64,000 nucleotides of DNA from UBA5109 sp965661005 (GCA_965661005.1 CBFICB010000004.1:180350-244349); one strand, 5' to 3'; counted from the first letter of the stretch, positions 53,814 to 62,313 are shown. The notes: generated from the sequence alone by a model not told the origin. A program made the numbers and translations.

Positions 53814-54668
53814 TTACCGAACAATATCAATATATTGAGGTAATGCTGTGTGTGCTCCACCTCGAGCAGCTTCAAGAGGAATTCCCCACCTTCCTGAAAA
53901 ATCCTCACTTGCTTCATTTGCATCATCTGAGTTGATCATCCAATGAGGGATGTAGCCAAATTCTCGATCCAACTCAATGGCTGGGCGACAGGGATAAGCG
54001 GAAACTTCAGCAGCAAGCAGCGACTCAAACCCGTTAGTACGGACAAAGGGCTCTGTTAAATAAATAGGATCAGATACCATAGAAACATGAGTTAGAACTG
54101 AGCCATCAATACCCAAAAAGAAATATTCATCCAAGGTTGCCTGGTCGCTCAAGGCAATACCGTTTCTTCGAATCCAACCAGCTTTAAGGTGCGTAGTATG
54201 CACAATCAATGTGTTTCCTTCGAAACGCCCTGTCGAAAATCCTCCCCAGGTATGAGGAGAAGCATCACTTGGATGTGGACGCCCATCCATCCAGATAGTG
54301 CGTTTTTGTTCCATCCATTCAATATAGGTATGAAAGGCAATAACTTGTTGGCTTACTGGATCTATCTCTTCAGTAATTCTTAGCGAACCGATGCCACGAA
54401 AACCATAAGTTGAAGGATGAGGTTTACATTGGTGTTCTGGAACATTCAAAAGGCCCGACTGCCACGTGTCTCCACGCAGTCTTGCATCATCATTTACCGG
54501 CAGACCAGTATAATCTCCAGCTTCTGGGCCAGGGATTCTTTCTTCAATATCCTCATGATAAATCGCTCCCCAATAACCAGCTATTCCTGCTTGGACTTCA
54601 AGTGCTGGAGCAGCAATTAAGCCGCCTAACAACAGTATTGAGAATATTTTTTTCATTTGCATTTCCAT
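53814..54668 (-). CDS. Secreted protein of unknown function, island paralogue B
   Basis: A 284-residue protein with a signal peptide (MKKIFSILLLGGLIAAPALEVQA). It contains GIAGYWGAIYHEDIEERIPGPEAGDY near the N-terminus and GNTLIVHTTHLKAGWIRRNG, then SDQATLDEYF, which aligns with paralogues A and C. The start at 54668 has AAGGG 7 bases upstream; in-frame ATGs at 54662 and 54656 are alternatives. It is the first gene of the three-gene operon with the metallo-beta-lactamase-fold enzyme. Its promoter is probably in the AT-rich region just upstream. Confidence 0.65.
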   Translation of the reverse strand: MEMQMKKIFSILLLGGLIAAPALEVQAGIAGYWGAIYHEDIEERIPGPEAGDYTGLPVNDDARLRGDTWQSGLLNVPEHQCKPHPSTYGFRGIGSLRITEEIDPVSQQVIAFHTYIEWMEQKRTIWMDGRPHPSDASPHTWGGFSTGRFEGNTLIVHTTHLKAGWIRRNGIALSDQATLDEYFFLGIDGSVLTHVSMVSDPIYLTEPFVRTNGFESLLAAEVSAYPCRPAIELDREFGYIPHWMINSDDANEASEDFSGRWGIPLEAARGGAHTALPQYIDIVR

Positions 54669-54952
54669 AATATTTCCCTTGAATAAATATTATTTTCTTT
54701 CAGTATTAAACTATAAGTAACTAAATATAGAATTCTTTAATAATTCTATAAAATATTATTTTAATTTTTAATCAATCTAATGATGGCCATAATTATTTAA
54801 TTATTAATATCCTTAATTCGCTGAAGCTATAGATCGTATTGTTTTTAGATTTTTACTATTTCATAAACTTCAATAAGTAATATCTGCTAAGTAGTAAATT
54901 CTGCTTTAGCTGACAGCAGGCATATTAACAATCGTAAATTATAAAAGCATCT

Positions 54953-54982
54953 AACGTCCGCTTAGGATAGATAGCGGACGTT
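54953..54982. repeat. Dispersed palindromic repeat, copy 2
   Basis: Perfect arms AACGTCCGCT (54953-54962) and AGCGGACGTT (54973-54982) with a 10-base loop. Same core as the repeats at 49481 and 59491. Confidence 0.75.
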
Positions 54983-55003
54983 TAAAGTACTGTAGTAAAA
55001 ACC

Positions 55004-55059
55004 GTACCAAAACAACACTAAGTTACCCTAAATAGACCTAATTTAGGGTAAATTGGTAC
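55004..55059. repeat. Nested palindrome
   Basis: Inner perfect arms TTACCCTAAAT (55023-55033) and ATTTAGGGTAA (55041-55051) are enclosed by outer arms GTACCAA (55004-55010) and TTGGTAC (55053-55059). Possibly a recombination or protein-binding site. Confidence 0.65.
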
Positions 55060-55124
55060 AGTGGCTAAGCTCGCAAGTTATTCAAATATATAAACTAATT
55101 AGTTAAAAAGTGACACTACGAACT

Positions 55125-55159
55125 AGGGGAGCGCACGTTCGAATCGTTCTGCTGCGCCA
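55125..55159 (+). other. tRNA-like 3' end remnant
   Basis: A T-arm-like GCACG-TTCGAAT-CGTTC (55133-55149, one mismatch) followed by CTGCTGCGCCA. No D-arm or anticodon arm is visible upstream, so it looks like the 3' end of a tRNA or similar gene left by recombination. It does not match the tRNA-His 3' end of this window. Confidence 0.4.
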
Positions 55160-55179
55160 CTTTACTCATAATTAAATCA

Positions 55180-55216
55180 AGCAGTTACTTCACTAAGTTG
55201 AGTACTGCTTTTTTTT
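55180..55216 (+). terminator. Terminator-like hairpin
   Basis: AGCAG (55180-55184) and TACT (55186-55189) pair with AGTA (55201-55204) and CTGCT (55205-55209), followed by seven T (55210-55216). It lies just after the tRNA-like remnant, as a terminator would after a real tRNA gene. Confidence 0.6.
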
Positions 55217-55416
55217 GCCCCCGTTTGTAACGTAGAAAAAAACCTACCACTGCTTGTTACGTTAAAAATATTGTTGGCATAAGGGTTAAATGGGCATAAC
55301 GGTGCACCATTTTAATCAATGACCAGCCACCTAATTCCTGATTCTATCAATCTGAATATAACCGCATCCTTTGTTTTCTCACTGAGTCTGATGTTTCCAA
55401 AAAACGATTTATAATA

Positions 55417-55445
55417 TTGACAATAAATGTACTGACCAGTACTAT
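55417..55445 (+). promoter_or_regulatory. Promoter with embedded TetR-type operator
   Basis: -35 TTGACA (55417-55422), 17-base spacer, -10 TACTAT (55440-55445). The palindrome GTACTGACCAGTAC (55429-55442) fills the spacer and enters the -10, a standard place for repression. The first gene downstream is a TetR regulator, so self-repression of the TetR-hydroxylase-quinone reductase unit is likely. Confidence 0.75.
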
Positions 55446-55508
55446 TTTATTTATAGAATCTAATATGCCTAAATAACTATATGATATATAAGGTAATTAA
55501 AAATACTA

Positions 55509-56162
55509 ATGAGTACTGATAATGCCCAGATATTGAGTGGTCAAAGCGTAAAATTGGATAAGGCTTTGGCCAAGCGTGAATATATAAAGAAAGCTGCTAC
55601 AGAGTTATTAGTTGAATTGGGATATGAAGAAACAAGCTTGGATGCAATTTGTCAAAAAGCGAGCTGTTCTAAATCAGCTATCTATCAGTATTTTGGCAAC
55701 AAGCAGGGCTTGCTGGCCGCATTAACTGAAGATGTAGCAATAGAGCTGTCCCAAGCCTTACATGCCTTTCATTTACAAGAATTGAATATTAAAGATGCAT
55801 TATTAATGTATGCCAAATTGGCTATGACAAAAATTCTTAATGACAGGCATGTCGCTGTAGTAAGAGCAACAATTTCATCATTGGGACAATTCCCTGAATT
55901 AGGCCCGACTTATTATCGTGTTGGAGCACAAACTGCCCAGGCTGCTTTAATTCAATATTTCTCTGCAAAGATTACAGCTAAAGAACTGAATATTAGTGAT
56001 CCAACTTGGGCGGCACATGAATTTCAAGGGCTATTGTTCTGGGAAAGATTGGTTGCCCAGGTTGTAGGCGCACAAGCCTCACCATCTCAAGAAGAAATCG
56101 AAAATCATTCTTCAAAAGTGGTTAATACTTTTTTAAGTCGGTATCAAATCGTTAAATCATAG
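55509..56162 (+). CDS. TetR/AcrR family transcriptional regulator
   Basis: A 217-residue repressor with an N-terminal helix-turn-helix (about residues 25-70: REYIKKAATELLVELGY, TSLDAICQKASCSKSAIYQYF). The C-terminal ligand domain resembles the AefR-like TetR group, including RATISSLGQFPELGPTYYRVG. It is first in an operon with an FAD hydroxylase (8-base gap) and a WrbA-like gene. The palindrome GTACTGACCAGTAC inside its promoter is the probable operator. The inducer is likely the aromatic or quinone compound handled by the two enzymes. Confidence 0.88.
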   Translation: MSTDNAQILSGQSVKLDKALAKREYIKKAATELLVELGYEETSLDAICQKASCSKSAIYQYFGNKQGLLAALTEDVAIELSQALHAFHLQELNIKDALLMYAKLAMTKILNDRHVAVVRATISSLGQFPELGPTYYRVGAQTAQAALIQYFSAKITAKELNISDPTWAAHEFQGLLFWERLVAQVVGAQASPSQEEIENHSSKVVNTFLSRYQIVKS

Positions 56163-56170
56163 GGGGAAAA

Positions 56171-57910
56171 ATGAGCATTTTAAAAAATAAAAATAATGAA
56201 AAACCTTCAGAGTATCCTGTACTGATTATAGGCGGCAGTCTTGTTGGCTTATCAGTTTCAATGTTTCTAGCTATGCATGGAATTAAAAGCCTGATTATTG
56301 AGAAGCATCGAGGCACTGCAATACATCCTAGGGCTGGGTATTTTCAATTACGCACACTGGAAATGTTAAGACAGGCGGGTATTGAGCAAAAAGTTATTAA
56401 AGCAGCTCATGCTTTATATGATCCGAATGGTGGTCTAAATGCAGTAGAAACCTTGGCTGGTAGAGAAATTGCCAATTACATACCGGATATCAATCAGGGC
56501 ATCCAGGATCTCACGCCAGTTCGGAGGCTATTTATGCCGCAGCAGGTTTTGGAGCCCATTATCAAAGAGCGGGCAGATGAACTAGGTTCAGAATTTCTTT
56601 ACTCTCATAAAGTCAATAAATTCTCTCAAGATGAACAGGGCGTGTATCTGGAAGCGGAGCATATTGATGATAAAAGTAAAAAATTATTCAAAGGTAAATA
56701 CCTTATCGCATGTGATGGCTCTAGAAGCCCTGTAAGGAATCAGCTTGGAATCAAGATGGAGGGCTATTCAGTGATGTCCCAGAGTATCACTGTTTATTTC
56801 AAAGCGGATTGTTCAAAAGCCCTTAGGGGTAGAAATCTAGGGGTTATATATGTCAATAATGAAAACGTTAGAGGTTTTTTCAGGCTGGAAAAAACTGGGA
56901 TGGGAGGGTTTCTAGTTATATTTACTGTTGGCGATATTAATAAATCTGATGCTCGAAATGCAGCAGGCAATGTCACTGAACAAAAAGCAGCTCAATATGT
57001 CAGAGATGCAGTAGGAGATCAGTCTTTGGATGTGCAGGTTGAAGACATTCATAAGTGGGAAGCTGTTTGTCATGCTGCTGAGAGATTCCAGGAGAAGAAG
57101 ATATTTCTGGCTGGTGATTCTGCACATGTCACAACGCCAACTGGCGGTTATGGAGGTAATACAGGTGTGCAAGATGCACACAATTTGGCCTGGAAGATAG
57201 CCATGGTATTGAAAGGTACAGCTGATGAAAACTTGTTAGAGTCGTATAACAATGAAAGGCAGCCTGCTGCAATGCAGATGATTCAGCAAGGCTATCAGAG
57301 GTATGTAACAAGATCAGATCCAGATTTGGGCATGGCAGGGGTGAAGAAACAAATCCCGGATGTGCATGTGGAATTTAACCGATACAGATCTAACGCAGTA
57401 GTTTTTGAAAATGATTATGTGGATGATGGGAAACTAGATATAGATCCAAGAAAGTCTTTTGCTTTGCCTGGAACAAGAGCCCCTCATGTTGAACTCTTTA
57501 TTAATAATAAGCTTGGTTCAATAATTGATTTATATGGTCATAAATTTGTACTGGTAACTTCCCATCACGGTAAAGACTGGGGAAAAGTAGTAAAAAAATT
57601 AGAAAGTGAATTGGATATCGAGATTGACTTTAAAGTTATTGCTCCTCCTGGCTCAGAAGATGAGTATGTAGAGTTACCCATACATCGCGAAAAGATATCG
57701 AGTCCATTTTCACTTCCATTTTCTGAAGCTTATGGTATTTCACCGAATGGTGCGGTACTGGTTAGGCCAGATGGTTATGTTGCCTGGAAAGAAAAATCAC
57801 TTGGTTCGAAAAGTGAATCACGTATGAAGGAAGCGTTGTCTCGTATTCTGGCTAAGAATTATTCTGAAATAGAAGAGAGCACTAAAAAATTGGAGAAAGT
57901 TGAATCATGA
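56171..57910 (+). CDS. FAD-dependent aromatic-ring hydroxylase (phenol hydroxylase/TfdB type)
   Basis: A 579-residue flavin monooxygenase. FAD-binding GGSLVGLSVSMFLAMHG (about residues 18-34), the DG motif CDGSRSPVRNQLG, and the GD motif FLAGDSAHVTTPTGGYGGNTG are all intact, with the C-terminal thioredoxin-like domain (about 430-579) of the phenol hydroxylase family. It hydroxylates an aromatic or polycyclic phenol using NAD(P)H and O2, substrate unknown. Its stop overlaps the wrbA-like start by 4 bases (ATGA), so the two proteins are made together. No ring-cleavage dioxygenase is in the window. Confidence 0.88.
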   Translation: MSILKNKNNEKPSEYPVLIIGGSLVGLSVSMFLAMHGIKSLIIEKHRGTAIHPRAGYFQLRTLEMLRQAGIEQKVIKAAHALYDPNGGLNAVETLAGREIANYIPDINQGIQDLTPVRRLFMPQQVLEPIIKERADELGSEFLYSHKVNKFSQDEQGVYLEAEHIDDKSKKLFKGKYLIACDGSRSPVRNQLGIKMEGYSVMSQSITVYFKADCSKALRGRNLGVIYVNNENVRGFFRLEKTGMGGFLVIFTVGDINKSDARNAAGNVTEQKAAQYVRDAVGDQSLDVQVEDIHKWEAVCHAAERFQEKKIFLAGDSAHVTTPTGGYGGNTGVQDAHNLAWKIAMVLKGTADENLLESYNNERQPAAMQMIQQGYQRYVTRSDPDLGMAGVKKQIPDVHVEFNRYRSNAVVFENDYVDDGKLDIDPRKSFALPGTRAPHVELFINNKLGSIIDLYGHKFVLVTSHHGKDWGKVVKKLESELDIEIDFKVIAPPGSEDEYVELPIHREKISSPFSLPFSEAYGISPNGAVLVRPDGYVAWKEKSLGSKSESRMKEALSRILAKNYSEIEESTKKLEKVES

Positions 57911-58524
57911 AAACCAAAATACAAGTCGTTTTTTACAGCATGTATGGGCATGTACATCAGTTAGCAAATGAAATAGCTGCCGGAGCGGCAGATATTGAGA
58001 ATACTGAAGTAAAACTTCTCCAGGTTCCAGAGCTAATTCCAGATGATGTGCTTTTGTTAAGCGGAGCGAGAGAAACAAGAAGAGCATTTGAAGAAGTCCC
58101 TTTTGCGGAGCCTGATAAACTTGCTGAAGCTGATGCAATAATATTTGGAACACCAACCCGGTTTGGGAATATGTGTGCGCAAATGAGAAATTTTTTAGAT
58201 CAGACTGGTGCTCTATGGATGAATGGTGCGTTGGTAGGAAAAGTTGGGAGTGTTTTCACCAGCTGTGCAAGTCAGCATGGCGGACATGAAACAACAATTA
58301 CCAGTTTCCACACGACACTTATTCATCATGGAATGGTGGTAGTAGGGGTGCCATACACAGAACAAAAGTTACTTGATATGTCAGAAATAAATGGCGGGTC
58401 ACCTTATGGTGCTTCAACCATCGCTGATGGTGATGGTTCCAGGCAGCCAAGTCAGCTTGAATTGGATATTGCGAGGTTTCAAGGTCGTCATGTTGCAGAT
58501 ATCGCCAGCAGACTTGTAAGATAG
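57907..58524 (+). CDS. wrbA: WrbA-type NAD(P)H:quinone oxidoreductase
   Basis: A 205-residue flavodoxin-like FMN enzyme. The FMN phosphate loop is YSMYGHVHQLA, with GTPTRFGNMCAQMRNFLDQTGALW and SCASQHGGHETTI as in WrbA. It reduces quinones by two electrons. Overlap with the hydroxylase gene suggests that it reduces the quinone formed by that enzyme, as PnpB-type reductases do next to PnpA-type hydroxylases. It could be named for that role rather than as a housekeeping WrbA. Confidence 0.88.
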   Translation: MKTKIQVVFYSMYGHVHQLANEIAAGAADIENTEVKLLQVPELIPDDVLLLSGARETRRAFEEVPFAEPDKLAEADAIIFGTPTRFGNMCAQMRNFLDQTGALWMNGALVGKVGSVFTSCASQHGGHETTITSFHTTLIHHGMVVVGVPYTEQKLLDMSEINGGSPYGASTIADGDGSRQPSQLELDIARFQGRHVADIASRLVR

Positions 58525-58946
58525 CTTGGATTTGCTATTAAAAACGTGCCAAAACAGCACTTATAGCCTTTAAGAATTTGAGCAATTGACTGAGTGGTGA
58601 GTTCGGGCGAGAAAGGGGGTCCAATCACGGCTATTTTGTCTACAATCACAACCCCTTTTTCAAGATGACCAATAGCCAGCGTATATGCATCTCCGATGCC
58701 TCCTGAAGCGTCTACAAATGCGCTATAGGCGACTTCTCGGTCATATGGGATCACCTCTTGGGATTTTCTAAAACAGCCCTCCAGAACCTCCATAGTGACG
58801 AATGATGATATGTCATCCCTGAATTCTGCTAGATACTCGGATTTGTATGCTACTGGGTCATCTTTCTGGGCAGCCTGAAGATGCTCAGGGCTCATAGTAG
58901 GGTTCATGAAAGGAGTGGGGCACTTGGCTACTAACCACAGAGACAT
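58488..58946 (-). pseudogene. Phage terminase large subunit fragment
   Basis: A 152-codon frame whose residues about 10-128 match the nuclease-proximal part of a TerL-like protein: NPTMSPEHLQAAQKDDPVAYKSEYLAEFRDDISSFV, then YSAFVDASGGIGDAYTLAIGH and GPPFSPELTTQSIAQILKGY. The last 20 or so codons are read-through into the wrbA 3' end on the opposite strand. The ATPase half and the remaining nuclease part are missing. It is a relic of a phage packaging gene; no other capsid genes are present. Confidence 0.75.
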
Positions 58947-58978
58947 ATACTGATCTGGTAATTTCTCAAAGATTAGGT

Positions 58979-59248
58979 GTGATTACCGCAGAATGTGTAT
59001 ATGGCATGAATATCTTTAAGGATCTATTTTCAGGGGTAAGAGATATCTTTGGCGGTAGAAGTGGAGCAGTCCAAAACACGCTTAGGGATGCAAGAAAAAC
59101 AGTTCTAAATGAACTAAAAAAGGAAGCCTTTCAACTAGGAGCAAATGCTGTTGTAGCTATAGATTTAGATTATAGTGAGGTATCGGGGGGAGGGAAAAGT
59201 ATGCTATTTCTTGTAGCTTCAGGTACAGCTGTAATGATAGAAACATGA
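58979..59248 (+). CDS. YbjQ/DUF74-like heavy-metal-binding domain protein, short N-terminus
   Basis: An 89-residue protein matching the YbjQ (UPF0145) family: NIFKDLFSGVRDIFGGRSG, RDARKTVLNELKKEAFQLGANAVVAIDLDYSEV and SGTAVMI. Typical members are about 105 residues and begin with an extra strand; here only a GTG at 58979 is available before the conserved core, and the frame continues upstream without an obvious start, so the 5' end may have been lost at the junction with the terminase fragment. Function unknown; the family forms pentamers. Confidence 0.65.
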   Translation: MITAECVYGMNIFKDLFSGVRDIFGGRSGAVQNTLRDARKTVLNELKKEAFQLGANAVVAIDLDYSEVSGGGKSMLFLVASGTAVMIET

Positions 59249-59254
59249 TAACCC

Positions 59255-59458
59255 CTAATGGTCGAAACCAGCCACCCCAGCCTCAACAGCCCAAGGCGGA
59301 AACTCACTTCTCTTTAACCTAGCCAGCGTTGCCTGATCAGTGACCTCCACAGCAATAATTCCCTCCACAATTCTATATTCACAGCCTAGCAACTCAGCTA
59401 GGGCTATTATTTTAGCTTTGTCGGCTGGTGAGGCGGTGTAGTATTGAAGGATGTGCAT
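59255..59458 (-). CDS. Small hypothetical protein, possibly phage-derived
   Basis: A 67-residue ORF (MHILQYYTASPADKAKIIALAELLGC onwards) with predicted alternating strand and helix, no signal peptide and no recognised family. It sits on the same strand as, and 300 bases from, the terminase fragment, which suggests phage origin. Its composition looks coding, but the call is weak. Confidence 0.4.
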   Translation of the reverse strand: MHILQYYTASPADKAKIIALAELLGCEYRIVEGIIAVEVTDQATLARLKRSEFPPWAVEAGVAGFDH

Positions 59459-59490
59459 GCTATAAAGGTAGTATAGATTGGCTAAAATGC

Positions 59491-59522
59491 TAACGACTGC
59501 TTTCTATCCAAAGCGGACGTTA
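59491..59522. repeat. Dispersed palindromic repeat, copy 3
   Basis: Arms TAACGACTGCTTT (59491-59503) and AAAGCGGACGTTA (59510-59522) pair with two mismatches. Same core as copies 1 and 2; it lies beside an IS6-type transposase fragment. The rest of 59459-59857 holds no other gene. Confidence 0.7.
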
Positions 59523-59531
59523 GAGCCACCC

Positions 59532-59690
59532 TCAAAAAACATCTTTTCTTTCGATTACGTACCGTTCCTGAAGGTAAATATCTACTACTTCTCTATCTTG
59601 ATCTAATGCTCTCCATAGATAATATTGAGTTCCATAAATTTTGATAAAAACCTCATCTAAGCAGAAAGTATCACCGTAACCTTGATGTTT
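59532..59690 (-). pseudogene. IS6-family transposase fragment
   Basis: A 52-codon open stretch reads GYGDTFCLDEVFIKIYG, then YYLWRALDQDREVVDIYLQ, the start of the DDE catalytic core of IS6/IS26-type transposases (family HLDEVFVKI and YLWRAVDQDG). An in-frame stop lies just upstream (59691-59693), and the frame ends soon after with unrelated residues. Both ends of the insertion sequence are missing, so it is a short relic. Confidence 0.75.
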
Positions 59691-59857
59691 TCATAGTCGA
59701 ATTATCAAATATTAAGAGCTAACTTGTCAGTATCGAAAAAAAATAGTTTTGATTCATGTATTTTTTTGCTAAATCAAGACCAAGATTTCAAGTTATTTTG
59801 GCTGCACCCAATATAATAATAAATGCAAAAATACTAAAAATAAAAAGGAGAAGCTCT

Positions 59858-62290
59858 ATGAAACTTTCGACTAAATCACTGTTAGCTACTGCAATTGCTT
59901 GTGCTTTATCGGCAGAGGCTGCTGCACAACGGCAAATCCAAGAACAAGTTATAACAGCAACAAGGCGTGAGGAAAGCCTGCAAGATGTGTCGATATCGGT
60001 CACGGCAGTCACGGGTGAGGCGATATTGCAGGGAGGTTTTTCTGATGTGGAAGATCTGTCAGTCTTCATTCCAAATCTCTATATGAATGATGCTTTTTCC
60101 GGCCAGCAGCTTTATATAAGAGGCATTGGTACATCGGAGGGCAATGAGGCTTTTGAACAAGCCGTAGCTCAATTCCATGATGGCGTCTATTATGGACGTG
60201 ACAATCTCGGCCAAAATGGGCTTTATGATCTTCAGCGACTTGAAGTTGTACGTGGTCCGCAACCGACATTTGCCGGTCAAAGTGCAACTGCAGGCGCCCT
60301 TAATATGATTAGCCGCAGACCGGGTGACGAGTTAGAAGGAAACATACAATTTTCCTATGGGACTGATGAGGAGGCGAATATAGAGTTTGGTATCGGAGGC
60401 CCGGTAACCGATACATTAGGGCTGCGTTTTTCCGGGCGTTATTATGAGCTTGGTGATCCGGGCTACACACAATTTTCAAATGGCGAGCCTCTCGGTTACA
60501 AGGAAAACTCATCATTCAGGCTTGTAGGTGAATGGAATCCAACCGATAGATTCTCTTTGACCTTCAAATACGAGAGGCAGGACGTCCTACAGACAGGCAC
60601 GCCAGGGCGTACTAGTCGCTGTGACTTGGATCCGGCAACGAGTATTGCAAACCCTGGTTTGGCACCAGGCTTTGGCGCCACGTGTGCTTTAGAGCATTTG
60701 GCGAATGGCATTCCGTTGACGGTTGAGACGGGGGTAACCGGTGAAGGCGGATTGTTGGATGCCTGGGATGCAGTCGAAGCAATCGACGCGGCAAATGGTC
60801 TTAACCCCGGTGATCCGGGTGCCTGGACGCCAGTGTCGAGCCGGGTGCTTCGGGGTATGAATCTCGTTAAAGAGTTTCGCGATCCCTCAGATCGCGAGCA
60901 CGAGGCTGACATCGCGATGATCAACTTCGATTATGATATCGGTGGACTTACATTGACCTCGACTACTTCTAATGTCAAGTACGATAAATTCGACGTGCTG
61001 GATCCTGATAATAGTTCATTCGCGATCTTTCGTGCCGGACGAATCGAATTTTTTGATCAGCTGGCACAGGAGTTAAGACTCTCTTCATCGGACGATCAGA
61101 GGCTTAGCTGGATGGTAGGTGCGTATTGGCAGCAACATGACTTAGATTCCAGTATCCCTATTTACTTACCATCAGGAGTAGGTTTCCAGGGATCTCTCGT
61201 TGAAGATTCAACTTGGAAAAGTGTGTTCTTTTCTGGTACTTACGATATAAGTAACACCTTCCGTTTGAATGTCGGTGCGCGCTATCAAGACGTGGAAAAG
61301 GAGGGTGTGTTTACGGCAAGAATTGCCAGGCTTAATGCCACTTCTACAGCATTTACAGCATTTGCACCATTTCCTGGTGGGCCAGCAGCGACACCAGTCC
61401 CCTTGACCTCAGAGTCTAGTGACACTCTGCCGGAGGTTGGCTTGGAGTGGGATGCATATGACGATGTTATGCTATATGCTAAGTATGCCGAGGCCTTCAA
61501 AGCAGGAGGTTTCGTGATGTCGCCGGCACCCGGCGGCAACCTCCCGAATCAGTTCACCTACCGGCCAGAAAGTGCCGAAGGCTTAGAACTGGGTCTCAAG
61601 TCTATTTTGGCTGACGGTCAACTACGGCTTAATCTTGCATTCTACGACGTCGATTATACGGATTTGCAGGTAACGATTTTCGACGACGCGACATCCACTT
61701 TCGAGACTACTAACGCGGCAGCTGCCAACACGAGCGGGGTCGAGTTTGATGGCCAGTGGTTGGTTACGGATAATTTCACTTTGGGCTTCAGCGGTCAGGT
61801 TGGTAAAGCAAAATATGAGGATTACAGAGGGGCGGATGCTTGCAATTCACTTGGATCAAAGCAGTTCGCGATCGATACTGGTCTATCTGCCGGTCAGTGT
61901 ACTGTGGATTTATCCGGAACCGAGCTGCCCCGTACACCTGAATGGACAGCTGTGCTATCACCACAGTATGATTTTAATGTTGGGTCTGGTCTAAGGGCTA
62001 CATTCACTAGTTCGATTCTCTTTAGCGATGGTTATTATCAGGATACTGAATTTGATCCTCTCGCTAAGGTCGACAGTTTTGAGCGAGTCGATATGCGATT
62101 AAGTATTCAACCCATTGACGGTAATTGGTTGGTAGCCTTTTATGGTAGAGACGTGACCGACGAAGGACTTGTTGTGGCTGCTGGAGGACGAGATTTCCAG
62201 AGCAGAACCACGGCCTTAGCCTATGATGCTGGCGGCGCTGCCCCCTCTCGTGGTTCTCGCTACGGTATCCAAGTGAGCTACTCTTTCTAA
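59858..62290 (+). CDS. TonB-dependent outer-membrane receptor
   Basis: An 810-residue outer-membrane protein. The signal peptide is MKLSTKSLLATAIACALSAEAAA. A TonB-box-like QEQVITATRREESLQDVSISV follows, then the plug domain (LYIRGIGTSEGN, LQRLEVVRGPQPTFAGQSATAGALNMI), then the beta-barrel ending in SRYGIQVSYSF with terminal Phe. The type is the RhuM/FyuA-like large group used by sphingomonads and marine gammaproteobacteria for hydrophobic organics, glycans or chelates. The ATG at 59858 has AAAGGAG 8 bases upstream. It is followed by a terminator, but the next genes are probably functional partners. Confidence 0.92.
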   Translation: MKLSTKSLLATAIACALSAEAAAQRQIQEQVITATRREESLQDVSISVTAVTGEAILQGGFSDVEDLSVFIPNLYMNDAFSGQQLYIRGIGTSEGNEAFEQAVAQFHDGVYYGRDNLGQNGLYDLQRLEVVRGPQPTFAGQSATAGALNMISRRPGDELEGNIQFSYGTDEEANIEFGIGGPVTDTLGLRFSGRYYELGDPGYTQFSNGEPLGYKENSSFRLVGEWNPTDRFSLTFKYERQDVLQTGTPGRTSRCDLDPATSIANPGLAPGFGATCALEHLANGIPLTVETGVTGEGGLLDAWDAVEAIDAANGLNPGDPGAWTPVSSRVLRGMNLVKEFRDPSDREHEADIAMINFDYDIGGLTLTSTTSNVKYDKFDVLDPDNSSFAIFRAGRIEFFDQLAQELRLSSSDDQRLSWMVGAYWQQHDLDSSIPIYLPSGVGFQGSLVEDSTWKSVFFSGTYDISNTFRLNVGARYQDVEKEGVFTARIARLNATSTAFTAFAPFPGGPAATPVPLTSESSDTLPEVGLEWDAYDDVMLYAKYAEAFKAGGFVMSPAPGGNLPNQFTYRPESAEGLELGLKSILADGQLRLNLAFYDVDYTDLQVTIFDDATSTFETTNAAAANTSGVEFDGQWLVTDNFTLGFSGQVGKAKYEDYRGADACNSLGSKQFAIDTGLSAGQCTVDLSGTELPRTPEWTAVLSPQYDFNVGSGLRATFTSSILFSDGYYQDTEFDPLAKVDSFERVDMRLSIQPIDGNWLVAFYGRDVTDEGLVVAAGGRDFQSRTTALAYDAGGAAPSRGSRYGIQVSYSF

Positions 62291-62313
62291 GATTATGCTA
62301 TTTTAAAAAGACC

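Larger units (their letters stand above)
54669..55416. other. Gene-free AT-rich interval between operons
   Basis: About 750 bases without a supportable coding sequence. It holds a palindromic repeat (54953-54982), a nested palindrome (55004-55059), the short palindrome AACTAATTAGTT (55093-55104), a tRNA-like 3' remnant (55125-55159) and a terminator-like hairpin (55180-55216). The density of small palindromes suggests a recombination junction within the island. Confidence 0.7.

Noticed and set aside
59491..59522. Integron attC sites for the dispersed palindromes
   Set aside because: Arms lack the paired R/L boxes and RYYYAAC/GTTRRRY core spacing, and there is no integron integrase or cassette array.
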